Positions 35,190-44,569 of a DNA stretch of 64,000 nucleotides are shown one piece after another. A program made the translations under genes and the position numbers. The DNA comes from Sandaracinus sp964481145 (GTDB taxonomy: Bacteria > Myxococcota_A > Polyangia > Polyangiales > Sandaracinaceae). Within the stretch, counting starts at the first letter, position 1. Each line of letters starts with the position of its first letter. The DNA lies in contig CAYZTA010000005.1 of assembly GCA_964481145.1 (NCBI GenBank), positions 116,617 to 180,616 of the forward strand, read 5' to 3'. The notes below the pieces were generated by a model. The model was not told where the DNA came from. It saw nothing but the letters and a program-made list of their open reading frames with translations, and made no database searches.

Positions 35190-37217
35190 ATGTCGTCTCA
35201 ACGTCTTCTTCGCAGCATCGCCTTCGCGCATGTGACATGGGCCCTCGCATCTCTTCTGTCCTCCTGCTCATCGTGCGAGTCGGAGACGCGTACTCCAGAA
35301 CCATCCTCTGTGCGTGCGTCCGAGCCTCTGGAGCTTTCGAGGTTGCGCTTCAATCAGCTGGCGATGCGCCTCGATCTCCCTCTCTTCTGGGCGTCCGACG
35401 ATGATTCGGATGGCGCGCCCGACCCCACTGAAATCCGTTCGCTCCTCTTCTATCCAACCGTGGGGCGATGGGTCGACGAGCGCGGTGCGTTCACCTCCGA
35501 ATACGAAGCGGCGATCGAACGTATGCGTCAAGAGGCCCATGCTGCGCCTCCGACCGATGGCCGTGTGGCGTTGGTTCTTGCCGAGCTCGATCATGCTGCG
35601 CCCACCCTCGTCGAGAACGATTTGAGGCAGATGCCCGCAGCGCATCGCGAGTTCGCAGGGCACATGCTTCGCGTGGGCGAACTGATCGACGCGCTTTATT
35701 CGCATCAAACTGGGATGGATGTGCTTCGACCGCGCGCCGCGGAGGCCGACATCGCGAGTCGCAGCCTCTTTCGTCGCAACTGGGGGCCACATTGCAAGGG
35801 ATCGATCACCGAGACGAACCAAGACTGTTCGGCTCTTCCTGGCGCCCCGCGACAACCCGTCGATGTGTATCCCGCATCGATGCAAACAGACGATTCGTTC
35901 TGTCGAACGCTTGAAGCACGAACCGACGCAGGGGCGCTTCTTTCCCCGTTCACGGTGGTCCGCGAACGAACGACGGATGAAGCTCAGACCGAGCTCTTTG
36001 CGATGCCTTATCCCGAGGCGTATTCGGAGATGCGTGCGATCGCGACCGAGCTCCGAGCGGCGGCCGATGCGATCCAGAGCGATCCCCAAGAGGCTGCGCT
36101 CGTGGCGTACCTACAGGCGGCCGCATCTTCGTTCGAGTCGAACGATTGGGGCCCCGCCGATGAAGCATGGGCTGCGATGAATGCCCGGAATTCACAGTGG
36201 TACGTGCGCGTCGCTCCTGACGAGACCTACTGGGATCCGTGCAGTCACAAAGCGGGATTCCACCTCACGTTCGCGCGGATCAATCGAGATTCGCTCGTGT
36301 GGCAAGATCGGCTCACGCCACTTCAGGGCGACATGGAGCGCGCGCTCGCGTCGCTCGTGCCAGACGTGTATCAGGCGCGAGAGGTGTCATTCCATATGCC
36401 GGATTTCATCGATATCGTCATCAACTCAGGAGACGATCGCGATCCGTTTGGAGCGACCATCGGCCAGAGTCTGCCCAACTGGGGTAGGGTGGCCGATGAA
36501 GGGCGCGGCCGTACGGTGGCGATGAGCAATCTTTACACGGACGTCGACAGTCAGCGGACTCGTCGCGCTCAGGCGGCCTCGCTGCTTTCGAGTGAAGCGA
36601 TGGCTCTCTATTCCGAACACGACGAGTCAGGCCTCCTTTCGACGATTCTTCATGAGGCCACGCACAACCTCGGTCCTGCCCACGAATATCGAGTGAATGG
36701 GAAGACCGATGATGAGGCGTTTGGTGGCGGCCTCGCGTCGATGCTCGAAGAGCTCAAAGCGCAAAGTGGTGCGCTCTATTTCGTCGAGATGCTCCGTCGA
36801 CGAGGCGTGCTCGACGAAGCACGGGCAAAACGCGTGTATGTGAACTCGATCGCGTGGGCCTTGGGCCATATTTCGCGCGGAATGTACACGCCGAGTGGGC
36901 AGCGCAAAGCGTACAGTCAACTCGCCGCGGTTCAGGTGGGTTTCCTGATGGACGAGGGTGTCGTGCGCTGGGATCCCGAAGCGCGCACGGCCGACGGAGA
37001 GCATCAGGGCGCATTTTCGATCGATTTCGATCGATTTGCGGGGGCTTCCGAGAAGCTCATGCAAACCGTGATGCGCGTCAAAGCGAGTGGCGACCGCGAA
37101 GCGGCCGAGGCGCTCGCGACGCGGTACGTCGATGGGGATACGGTGCCGCAATCGGTCATCGCCGAGCGCTATCGAAACTTCCCTCAAGTGACTTTCGTTT
37201 TCGCACTTCAGCACTGA
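35190..37217 (+). CDS. M49-like zinc metallopeptidase lipoprotein
   Basis: A 675-residue exported protein; the signal peptide ends in LLSSCSSC, which makes it a likely lipoprotein. Near residue 488 the motif HEATHNLGPAHEY is followed about 25 residues later by MLEELKAQ. A HExxH-type zinc site with a downstream EExxA helix matches the dipeptidyl-peptidase III (M49) superfamily, where bacterial members read HE-x-x-H-x-LGP. I infer a cell-surface dipeptidyl or amino peptidase. The N-terminal 300 residues have no motif I know. The start is uncertain between GTG 35178 and ATG 35190. It precedes an AgmX-type lipoprotein gene by 16 bases. Confidence 0.72.
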   Translation: MSSQRLLRSIAFAHVTWALASLLSSCSSCESETRTPEPSSVRASEPLELSRLRFNQLAMRLDLPLFWASDDDSDGAPDPTEIRSLLFYPTVGRWVDERGAFTSEYEAAIERMRQEAHAAPPTDGRVALVLAELDHAAPTLVENDLRQMPAAHREFAGHMLRVGELIDALYSHQTGMDVLRPRAAEADIASRSLFRRNWGPHCKGSITETNQDCSALPGAPRQPVDVYPASMQTDDSFCRTLEARTDAGALLSPFTVVRERTTDEAQTELFAMPYPEAYSEMRAIATELRAAADAIQSDPQEAALVAYLQAAASSFESNDWGPADEAWAAMNARNSQWYVRVAPDETYWDPCSHKAGFHLTFARINRDSLVWQDRLTPLQGDMERALASLVPDVYQAREVSFHMPDFIDIVINSGDDRDPFGATIGQSLPNWGRVADEGRGRTVAMSNLYTDVDSQRTRRAQAASLLSSEAMALYSEHDESGLLSTILHEATHNLGPAHEYRVNGKTDDEAFGGGLASMLEELKAQSGALYFVEMLRRRGVLDEARAKRVYVNSIAWALGHISRGMYTPSGQRKAYSQLAAVQVGFLMDEGVVRWDPEARTADGEHQGAFSIDFDRFAGASEKLMQTVMRVKASGDREAAEALATRYVDGDTVPQSVIAERYRNFPQVTFVFALQH

Positions 37218-37233
37218 CCTACGGGATTGCACC

Positions 37234-38412
37234 ATGCGATGGGTTTTGATCTTTTGTACGGGCTTGCTCGGCGGTTGTTTTCTCTTCTCGAGACCCGCTG
37301 AAAATGCAGCAACGAGTGCGTCGACTTCTTCGAGTGAAGAGATGGTTGGGCCCATCGAGCTCGCCGAACGAGGCGAGCTGGGACGTGCTGGAGTCGTCGC
37401 TCGAGGCGACTATCTCTTCGAGATTTCAAATCCAACGGGTGGTATCGAGCGACGCATCGCTCGTCTCGATCGTTTTGACGCGGATGAGCTCGAGATCTCA
37501 CTCGATGGTTCTCGGCAGACATTCACGCGGGAAACGACGTGGCCCTTGCTTTGTCTGAAGGTCCCTGTTCGGTTCGGTGATGGAGCCCGACGGATCGAGC
37601 TTCGGGCGGGGGCACCCGTGTATGTGATCGCGGCGAATCGCACTGAGGTTCGGATTGGACCTGTGCCCGTGGTTGGGCATGGTCGTGTGATCGAGCGCGC
37701 GCAACTTTCGCTCGAGGGTTGTGATGATGCGGTGTCGGATGTGACCGAAGCGCATGTGGCGGATACGGAATCGGGTGACACGGCGTGTTTGTTCGCGGAC
37801 ACGCAGCCCATCGACGAGACGGAAGGACTTCCCATTCCCAGTCGGGCTCGGCTTGCTGTGCTCGAGCGGGGCGGAGAGTGGACACGGGTGCGCGTGCAAA
37901 GGGCGGGTGGGAGTCTCGAAGGATGGATGTCGAGTTCGCTCGTCGCCAGCGGGAGCGCGCCAGCCAATCCAGATTGGATCGCATCCGCACTGCGACCCGA
38001 ACGTTGTCATTATCCCGATCGACCGGCGCGTCTCGAAACGTCTCGCGCATGGGCCGAGCGGAGCGCCGATGATCTCCCCGCACCCTCGATCGCCCCTTTC
38101 GAGGCCGTTCTGAACGAATCCGAGCCGCGGGTGCGTGCTTGTTATGATGAACTCCCGATCGAAGAGCGTCCGAGCCGCGTCGCTTACGTCGAGATTCGAC
38201 TCGAGGTCGATGGAGATGGACAAGTCGCGACGGCCGCCGTGACGCGTCGCGAAAACGCACCGGAATCGCTCGCCCGTTGCATGGCCGAGAGGGCGCGTCG
38301 CATCCGCTTTCCGTCGCCCCGCACAGGGATCGTCTTGCGACGAACCTACGCGTTCGATCCGCCTCCTCGACCGAACGATGAGGGAATCGGAGACCTCGAA
38401 GAAGGTCTATGA
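37234..38412 (+). CDS. Lipoprotein with AgmX/PglI-type TonB-like C-terminus
   Basis: A 392-residue lipoprotein (lipobox GLLGGC). The middle has a SH3-like segment (ARLAVLERGGEWTRVRVQ ... GWMSSSLV). The last 110 residues follow the AgmX/PglI pattern, a TonB-like domain in myxobacteria: an RVRACYDELPIEERPS start, a VAYVEIRLEVDGDGQV strand and the ending FPSPRTGIVLRRTYAFDP. AgmX proteins are linked to gliding motility and envelope complexes in Myxococcus. The gene follows the M49-like gene closely and is likely co-transcribed. Confidence 0.78.
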   Translation: MRWVLIFCTGLLGGCFLFSRPAENAATSASTSSSEEMVGPIELAERGELGRAGVVARGDYLFEISNPTGGIERRIARLDRFDADELEISLDGSRQTFTRETTWPLLCLKVPVRFGDGARRIELRAGAPVYVIAANRTEVRIGPVPVVGHGRVIERAQLSLEGCDDAVSDVTEAHVADTESGDTACLFADTQPIDETEGLPIPSRARLAVLERGGEWTRVRVQRAGGSLEGWMSSSLVASGSAPANPDWIASALRPERCHYPDRPARLETSRAWAERSADDLPAPSIAPFEAVLNESEPRVRACYDELPIEERPSRVAYVEIRLEVDGDGQVATAAVTRRENAPESLARCMAERARRIRFPSPRTGIVLRRTYAFDPPPRPNDEGIGDLEEGL

Positions 38413-38451
38413 AGCACACGAGTCCCTACGTGGCTTCAACCGGTTGACAGG

Positions 38452-38459
38452 TGCTACAT
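38452..38459 (+). promoter_or_regulatory. Extended -10-like box (TGCTACAT) before the histidine kinase gene
   Basis: TGCTACATT ends nine to ten bases before the ATG at 38470. A GTG at 38461 is only one base after the box and so would be a poor leaderless start. A TTGACA sits at 38444-38449, too near to be its -35. Confidence 0.4.
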
Positions 38460-38469
38460 TGTGCGTCGG

Positions 38470-40995
38470 ATGCCGCCGTCCGACGTACTCGAAGCACTGG
38501 ATGAGCGTGCTCTGCGGATGATCGTTCGCGGCACGCTTGGTTTCATTGGCGAGGAGCTTTTTCAATCACTCGTGCAACACCTCACGGAGTTGTTGGGAGC
38601 ACGCGTCGCCATCGTGGGCGAGATCCGCCCTGGTCATCACGATCATGTGCACACCAGGGCCATGTGGCGCGATGATCAGCTCGCTCCCAATATCCACTAC
38701 GCGTTGGCGGGCACTCCTTGTCATGACGTGATCGAGAAGGGATCTTGCTTCATCTCTCGTGGGGTTCAGTCTCTCTATCCAGAGGATCCTTTCCTCGTTC
38801 AGATGGGTGCCGAGAGCTATTTCGGAATGAGCCTCATCGGCAACGCGGGTGACGACGTAGACCGCGTCATTGGCGTTCTCTCCGTCGTTCATGATCGACC
38901 TCTCGATGACGCGCTGGCCGTTCGTTCAATTTTTTCTATCTTTGCGGCGCGTGCCGTGGCCGAGCTCATGCGCATGCGTATCGACGCTCGAACCCGCGAG
39001 CGAGCGGATGCGTTGCTCCGCACCCGCTCCGCCTTGCTTCGCCTCGCGCAACGAGACGACTCCGATCTTCGAACGGCTCTTCGTGCCATCATCGAAACAG
39101 ATGCGCACACGATGGACGTCGAGCGCGTCTGCTATCGCGCGCTCTCTCACGATCGAAAGACCCTCGAGTGCAAGACCCTCTATGTCCGTACACGAGGAGA
39201 GTTCCTTCTCGAACAGACCCTATCTGCGAACGACTTTCCCGTGTACTTCGATGCCGTGCGATCAGGTCGCGCCATCATCGCGGATGAAGCTCGAGGCGAT
39301 GAACAGACACGTGAGATCGCATCCACATTTTCGATCGCGTCCAAGCTCGATGTGCCGGTATGGCATCGAGGGCAGCTTGCAGGAGTCGTGTGTCACGAAC
39401 ACGTGGGAACGCCGCGGGTGTGGAGCCCTGTGGAGCAGGATTTCGCAGGAGCGATCGCAGGGCTCATCTCCTTGGCGCTCGAGGTTTCCGAACGACGTCA
39501 CGCCGAAGAGCGATATCGATTGGCGGCACGCACCACCAACGACGTGATTTGGGATTGGGATCTTGCGACGGGTTCACTCGACTGGAGTGATGGTTTCTCA
39601 GCGATGTTTCGATATGACGAAAAGGATGTCGAGCGGACCTTCGATTGGTGGGCTTCGCGCATCCACCCCGATGACATCCAACGGGTCACGGAGTCTCTTC
39701 GTCGGTCCGTCGACGGAAATGATGCGAATTGGTTAGAGGAATATCGCTTTTTTCGCGGTGATGACAGTGTTGCCACGGTGACGGACCGGGGAATCGTCAC
39801 GCGTGATGAACAGGGCCGTGCGATCCGCATGATCGGCGCGATGATGGATGTGACTGAACGACGGCGTCTCGAGGCACGGCTCCTCGTGGCAGACCGAATG
39901 GCATCGCTTGGGACACTCGCGGCCGGCATCGCTCATGAAATCAACAATCCGCTCGCGTATGTCCTTGCGAATCTCGATTACGCACTCGAGGAGCTCGGGA
40001 TTCGGCATGAATCGGGAGACGTGATATCGGGGCTCACCGAAGCTCGTGCGGGTGCGTGGCGCGTCAGCGAAATCGTACGCAACTTAAAGACATTTTCTCA
40101 TGGCGATGAAGTGCCGAGACAGGTCATCGAAGTGGTGCCTGTTGTCGAATCGGCGATCAATATGGCGGCGAACGAGATCCGTCATCGCGCTCGTTTGGTA
40201 AGAGACTTTCGTAAAATTCCTCCGGTCGCCGCGAGCGAAGCCCGGCTTGGACAGGTGGCTTTGAATCTCCTCGTCAACGCAGCTCAAGCCCTGGCGGACG
40301 GGAACGCCGCAGATCACGAGATCCGCGTCATCACGGAGACCGACGCGCGCGGGCATGCCGTGATCGAAGTGCGCGACAATGGGCCAGGAATTCCGTTGGA
40401 GATCCGCAATCGTATCTTCGATCCATTCTTCACCACCAAACAGGTGGGCGGCGGCACAGGGCTCGGGCTCTCGATTTGTCATTCGATCGTGGCCGGATTG
40501 GGTGGGGAAATCATCGCCGACAGCGCTCCTTCGGGAGGTTGCATCATGCGCGTGATGTTGCCGCCGGCGTCGGGCGAGTCCATCGAGTCGAAGCCCGCGA
40601 GTCCGCCCTCGACGTTGTCGACTCGCCCTTTCGTGCTGGTGATCGATGACGATCCGAGCGTGGGCGCAGGCATCCGACGGATGCTCGCAAAGGAGTGCGA
40701 AATCGAAGTCGTGACCAGCGCGCGCGAAGCGCTCGACCGCATCGCGGCGGGACTCCGGTTCGATGTGATCCTTTGTGATTTGATGATGCCCGAGATGCCC
40801 GGTATGGAGCTCTATCGAGAGTTGGAACGCATCGATCTCGAGAGTGCTCGAAAGACAATCTTCATGACCGGCGGCGCATTCAGCGCAGGAGCACGCGAGT
40901 TTTTGGCGCGTGCTCCGAGACCGCACATCGAGAAACCTTTTACTGTCGATGGTGTGCGTGAGCACATTCGATCCGTCATCGAGGCGCGGACATGA
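38470..40995 (+). CDS. Hybrid sensor histidine kinase (GAF-GAF-PAS-HK-REC)
   Basis: An 841-residue cytoplasmic hybrid kinase without membrane segments. Domains in order: two GAF-like regions (about 12-170 and 195-340), a PAS domain (about 350-465) ending in a PAC-like MIGAMMDVTERRRLEARL linker, a HisKA dimerisation helix with His489 in GIAHEINNP, an ATPase domain with N-box VALNLLVNAAQAL, G1 DNGPGIP and G2 GGGTGLGLS, and a receiver domain with phospho-acceptor Asp770 in ILCDLMMPEMPG. It therefore senses a soluble ligand and can pass phosphate from His to its own Asp. The ATG at 38470 is preferred over a GTG at 38461. No separate response regulator is adjacent. Confidence 0.9.
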   Translation: MPPSDVLEALDERALRMIVRGTLGFIGEELFQSLVQHLTELLGARVAIVGEIRPGHHDHVHTRAMWRDDQLAPNIHYALAGTPCHDVIEKGSCFISRGVQSLYPEDPFLVQMGAESYFGMSLIGNAGDDVDRVIGVLSVVHDRPLDDALAVRSIFSIFAARAVAELMRMRIDARTRERADALLRTRSALLRLAQRDDSDLRTALRAIIETDAHTMDVERVCYRALSHDRKTLECKTLYVRTRGEFLLEQTLSANDFPVYFDAVRSGRAIIADEARGDEQTREIASTFSIASKLDVPVWHRGQLAGVVCHEHVGTPRVWSPVEQDFAGAIAGLISLALEVSERRHAEERYRLAARTTNDVIWDWDLATGSLDWSDGFSAMFRYDEKDVERTFDWWASRIHPDDIQRVTESLRRSVDGNDANWLEEYRFFRGDDSVATVTDRGIVTRDEQGRAIRMIGAMMDVTERRRLEARLLVADRMASLGTLAAGIAHEINNPLAYVLANLDYALEELGIRHESGDVISGLTEARAGAWRVSEIVRNLKTFSHGDEVPRQVIEVVPVVESAINMAANEIRHRARLVRDFRKIPPVAASEARLGQVALNLLVNAAQALADGNAADHEIRVITETDARGHAVIEVRDNGPGIPLEIRNRIFDPFFTTKQVGGGTGLGLSICHSIVAGLGGEIIADSAPSGGCIMRVMLPPASGESIESKPASPPSTLSTRPFVLVIDDDPSVGAGIRRMLAKECEIEVVTSAREALDRIAAGLRFDVILCDLMMPEMPGMELYRELERIDLESARKTIFMTGGAFSAGAREFLARAPRPHIEKPFTVDGVREHIRSVIEART

Positions 40996-41154
40996 CGATT
41001 CAAAGGCCTTTTCCGGAGAGCCTTTGTCATCGGTGCGCTGCGCCCCCGCGATACATTCGTACCGCGACATCGGTTTTCATTCTTTGCCCAAAGCGGGCCG
41101 AGAAATATCCTCGCCAACCTGTTCTCGAGTGTCCTTCGTACGAACCGGGACCCG

Positions 41155-42858
41155 TCACAGGCCCACGAGGCTCGTGACACTATCGATCCGTGCGCGTGCT
41201 CGAGCAGACTCGACGGCCGTTCTTGCGTTCGGTGGAATCACGCGGATGAGCTCGACATTGTGATCGCGTGGTTCGAGGCTGACGTCATCGGCCCAACCCG
41301 AGGCATATTCGATTTGCATGAGCGCACGGAAGCGTCGCTCGAAGCAATCGTCGGTGTCGAAGTCGATGAGCGTACCGAAGAGCGAAATCGTTCCGTCACC
41401 ATTGTCGACGAGCTCGATGGTTCGTGCTTGGCCCGGATAATCGGCCATCGCACTCGTCATGATCTCCCAATAACCGGGATGTGCTCCTGTGGGATCGGCG
41501 ATCGCGCGCACACGATTGTCGTGGCTATGCCCGACGAGCCAGGCGATGACCTCGGGGCGCGATGAAACCAGCGCTTCGAGCTCTTCTCCTGTGAGCGCGT
41601 CTTCGACTTCGGTATCGCCGAGCTCACCTCGGATGCGATTGATCGAGAGAGTCGAATGATGAGATGCGAGGAACACGAGTACGCCATCGTCGATGGCGCG
41701 ATCGAGCTCGGGAATCAGCCAACCATCGATCGTTCCCCTTCGCACCATTCCTAGAGAGCCACCCGTCCTATCGCTCGTGTCGAGCGCGAGGATCCGCAAG
41801 AGACCGGGGATTGCATCGTGGGCCCAGTTCGCGCCAAGCGTGGTGTCGACCGTACCGCTTGCTGGATAGCCGTGACCGGGTGGCCCTTCCGGACCCACCG
41901 AGGACGCGGAGCGCAAGGTCTCGACGATGGCATCACGTTCCAAGAGCACACGATGGGCATCTGCGGGCACTTCACCTGTCACGACTTCGGCAAACCAACG
42001 CCGATAATCGCGTGTGCCGCCTGTTGCGTTGTTCCCAAGCGCGGCTGCGCGGCTTGCGTCGGTGGGAAGAGAAACACCCACGACCTCCACGTCGTGATTG
42101 CCCGGAACGTAGAGCCATTGTGCTGGAAACGGGGTTGGATCGAATGGATCTTTGGGATCGTTATCGGGCCCTGGCACCGGATCGTCATCCTCTCCCGAAT
42201 CTGTGTGCAAACCCGGAGTTCCATTCATGAGTGCGATCATCCACTCGAGTTCATTTCGCAATGCGCTGTCGGCACAATCACCCGTGATGATACCGAAATC
42301 GAAGCCATCGCCCGCGGGCTCGATGCGGGTGAGAGTGCGACTCATCGCAGACACCGCTCGTGGCAAGTACGCTTCTTGCGCGCGCAACCCTCCTCGAATG
42401 ATGGGATTGTCGAATCGCGAGAGCCGAGTCGGCGCTTCGTCATCGGCCAGCTGAAAATCCGAGAGTTGAACGAAGAAAGCGAGTGATCGACGTTCCGTGA
42501 ACGAATCGAGTCGTGCTTCGAGATCTGTGCGTTCGAGGTGCGGTTGCCCGGGCCCCGGGTCGAAGAGATGGTAGCCGAGATCGCGATACATCCTCTCGCC
42601 TCGTTCGAGCGCGGGATTGACACGCCCAGCAGGGCTCACTTGGAGGACTCTGGGGACGAGCGTTCCGATGAGTGTGCTCGGCACGTGAGGAAATGGCGTC
42701 GCGGGAGCTGGATCCGTGTCTTCACACCGTGGCAATCGAAGGCCCATGTGGGGGTCGCTCGCATCGAACGCTCCACCGTCTGGCATGGCTATTTCCGCGG
42801 AATCACATGCGAAAATCAGGAACAGTGCGAGGACGCTGGGGCGGATACGAGAAAGCAT
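41155..42858 (-). CDS. Metallophosphoesterase-fold lipoprotein
   Basis: A 567-residue exported protein (lipobox LIFAC). Calcineurin-type motifs are spread along the chain: LSDFQL near residue 135, GDCAD near 185, GNHDVE near 255, SHHST near 405 and GHSHDN near 450. The first motif is normally DxH; here the second metal ligand His is replaced by Gln (DFQ), so the metal centre may be altered. The large size and insertions suggest the secreted phosphoesterase group with unknown substrate. It lies 31 bases downstream of the ClC gene on the same strand. The ATG at 42858 gives the signal peptide. Confidence 0.8.
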   Translation of the reverse strand: MLSRIRPSVLALFLIFACDSAEIAMPDGGAFDASDPHMGLRLPRCEDTDPAPATPFPHVPSTLIGTLVPRVLQVSPAGRVNPALERGERMYRDLGYHLFDPGPGQPHLERTDLEARLDSFTERRSLAFFVQLSDFQLADDEAPTRLSRFDNPIIRGGLRAQEAYLPRAVSAMSRTLTRIEPAGDGFDFGIITGDCADSALRNELEWMIALMNGTPGLHTDSGEDDDPVPGPDNDPKDPFDPTPFPAQWLYVPGNHDVEVVGVSLPTDASRAAALGNNATGGTRDYRRWFAEVVTGEVPADAHRVLLERDAIVETLRSASSVGPEGPPGHGYPASGTVDTTLGANWAHDAIPGLLRILALDTSDRTGGSLGMVRRGTIDGWLIPELDRAIDDGVLVFLASHHSTLSINRIRGELGDTEVEDALTGEELEALVSSRPEVIAWLVGHSHDNRVRAIADPTGAHPGYWEIMTSAMADYPGQARTIELVDNGDGTISLFGTLIDFDTDDCFERRFRALMQIEYASGWADDVSLEPRDHNVELIRVIPPNARTAVESARARARIDSVTSLVGL

Positions 42859-42889
42859 CGCGCGATGATACGGGGCTGTTCTGCGCAAA

Positions 42890-44143
42890 TCACGGGGATT
42901 TCCAATCACGCAAGGAGGTGATTCGTTCGAGCGGCTCGCCCCATTTGGCGCGTACGAGGCGTTGAGATGGATAAATCCCGCGATGTCCTGTCATCAAATA
43001 AGCGAGCACACAGACGATCACCACGTGCGGCAGCGCGTGGGCCCCGAGGAGCTCGACAGCCATGATCGAAAGTGCGAGCGGTGCATTCGAAGCCGCCGCG
43101 AAGACGGCTGCCATTCCTACGCCTGCGCCGAGATCGATCGGCAAACCGACCAACCGCGCGAGCACGCTGCCGAGCGCGGCGCCGATGAAGAAGAGAGGCG
43201 TCACTTCACCGCCGAGAAAGCCCGCGCCGAGCGTCACTGCGGTGAACACGAGCTTCAGCGCGAATGCGTATACCGGCACATGCGGATCGGAGAACGAGCG
43301 CACGATCATCGGGACCCCGAGGCCGAGATAGTCGTCTGTTCCGACGGCTTGCCACATGAGCACGACAGCGAGGCCACCGAGCATCATGCGAAACGGCAAT
43401 CGCGAAATGCGCGCTTCGAGCAATTTCTTGATCCCGTGGGTCAGTTCGATGAACGCGCGCGTCACGAGCGCGATGGCGATCGCGAAGATCGTCCATTGCG
43501 CGATGACCCGAGGGGAGAGCGGAAATGCATTCAGGATGGGATAGTTCGTGTGGTCGATTCCGAGCGCCCGCGTGACGAGATCGCCGACGATCGCGGCCAT
43601 CATCGCAGGCACGAGCGCGTGAACCTCGAGACGACCCAAGACGACGAACTCGAGCCCAAAGACGGTTCCGGCGATGGGCGTTCCGAACACACTGCCGAAC
43701 CCGCCCGCCACGCCTGCGGCCAAAAGCTGGCGTCGCACTTCAGGCGAGATGCGCAATCGATGCGAGATGAAATCGGCGAGGCTTGCACCCATCTGCACCG
43801 CCGTTCCCTCGCGTCCTGCACTGCCTCCGAACACATGAGTCAGAACCGTTCCGACCAGCACCATGGGCGCCATGCGGAGCGGGATCTCGGGGCCTTCGTC
43901 ATGAATCGTATCGATGACGAGATTGTTTCCCGCTTTGATCGATTCTCCGTATCGCTCGTACACCCATCCGATCGCCAAGCCCGCGATTGGCAACGTGAAG
44001 ACGAGCCAGGAGTGATGAGTTCGAAAGCTCGTCGCCTGATCGAGCAAGAAGAGAAAGAGCGCCGAAGCCGCGCCGCATACGACGCCCACGATCGCGCCGA
44101 GGACGACCCATTGGAGAAGGATTTTGCCAGCGCGAAGATCCAT
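42890..44143 (-). CDS. ClC-family chloride channel or anion/proton exchanger
   Basis: A 417-residue integral membrane protein of the ClC family. The gating-glutamate motif reads GGSAGREGTAVQMGAS near residue 125 and the C-terminal filter reads LGGEVTPLFFIGAALG near residue 320. The N-terminal filter motif GSGIP of chloride-selective ClCs is replaced by the AGNNLVID segment. Fluoride-transporting ClC proteins also deviate at this position, so the transported ion may not be chloride; this is an inference. About 10 to 12 helices are visible. The ATG at 44143 is supported by the basic start MDLRAGK before the first helix. The metallophosphoesterase gene follows. Confidence 0.88.
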   Translation of the reverse strand: MDLRAGKILLQWVVLGAIVGVVCGAASALFLFLLDQATSFRTHHSWLVFTLPIAGLAIGWVYERYGESIKAGNNLVIDTIHDEGPEIPLRMAPMVLVGTVLTHVFGGSAGREGTAVQMGASLADFISHRLRISPEVRRQLLAAGVAGGFGSVFGTPIAGTVFGLEFVVLGRLEVHALVPAMMAAIVGDLVTRALGIDHTNYPILNAFPLSPRVIAQWTIFAIAIALVTRAFIELTHGIKKLLEARISRLPFRMMLGGLAVVLMWQAVGTDDYLGLGVPMIVRSFSDPHVPVYAFALKLVFTAVTLGAGFLGGEVTPLFFIGAALGSVLARLVGLPIDLGAGVGMAAVFAAASNAPLALSIMAVELLGAHALPHVVIVCVLAYLMTGHRGIYPSQRLVRAKWGEPLERITSLRDWKSP

Positions 44144-44249
44144 CCGGGCGGACTCTAACGCATCGTCATCAAAAGGCTGTGCTTTCTGCACCACGCTGCT
44201 GTTCTCACGCAAGAACCCAAACGTACGTGAGCAAGCGATCTTCACGCCG

Positions 44250-44549
44250 CTATTCCGCAGTTTCGTCCACGACGAAATAGACATTCAACATCTCGTCAAA
44301 GAAACTGAACAGATCGCCCTTGGCGCAGGAGAACCAGTGATGACCATCACGAGACAGCGCATCGAGCGGAAAATCGAACAGGGGATCGAACGAGACGCAC
44401 GCGAGATGTTGCTTCGTCTGTTGAGCCGATTCTTTGGCGTGCCGTCGGAGGCTCACCGAGAGAGAATCGAACGAGCGAGCCCCGTCGAGCTCGAATGTTG
44501 GGTCGAGAGAGTCCCGACTGCGAACTCCATCGATGAGGTGTTGCGCTGA
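44250..44549 (+). pseudogene. Remnant of an Rpn/DUF4351 nuclease-type transposase protein
   Basis: The in-frame sequence from about 44262 to the stop at 44549 is the C-terminal end of a DUF4351 (Rpn-family) protein: HDEIDIQHLVKE, then MTITRQRIERKIEQGIERDA, LLRLLSRFFGV and SPVELECWVERV. The PD-(D/E)XK nuclease part, roughly 200 residues expected upstream, is absent and the sequence runs into the ClC gene start. A good AGGAG site precedes the internal ATG at 44340, which would allow a 69-residue product. E. coli Rpn genes are known to make such short C-terminal proteins from internal starts, so it may still be translated. Confidence 0.7.
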
Positions 44550-44569
44550 TGCGTACGATCGCCCGATTC

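Noticed and set aside
38444..38459. Consensus -35 TTGACA paired with TGCTACATT
   Set aside because: The two boxes are only four bases apart, far from the usual 16-18, so TTGACA is likely a coincidence.
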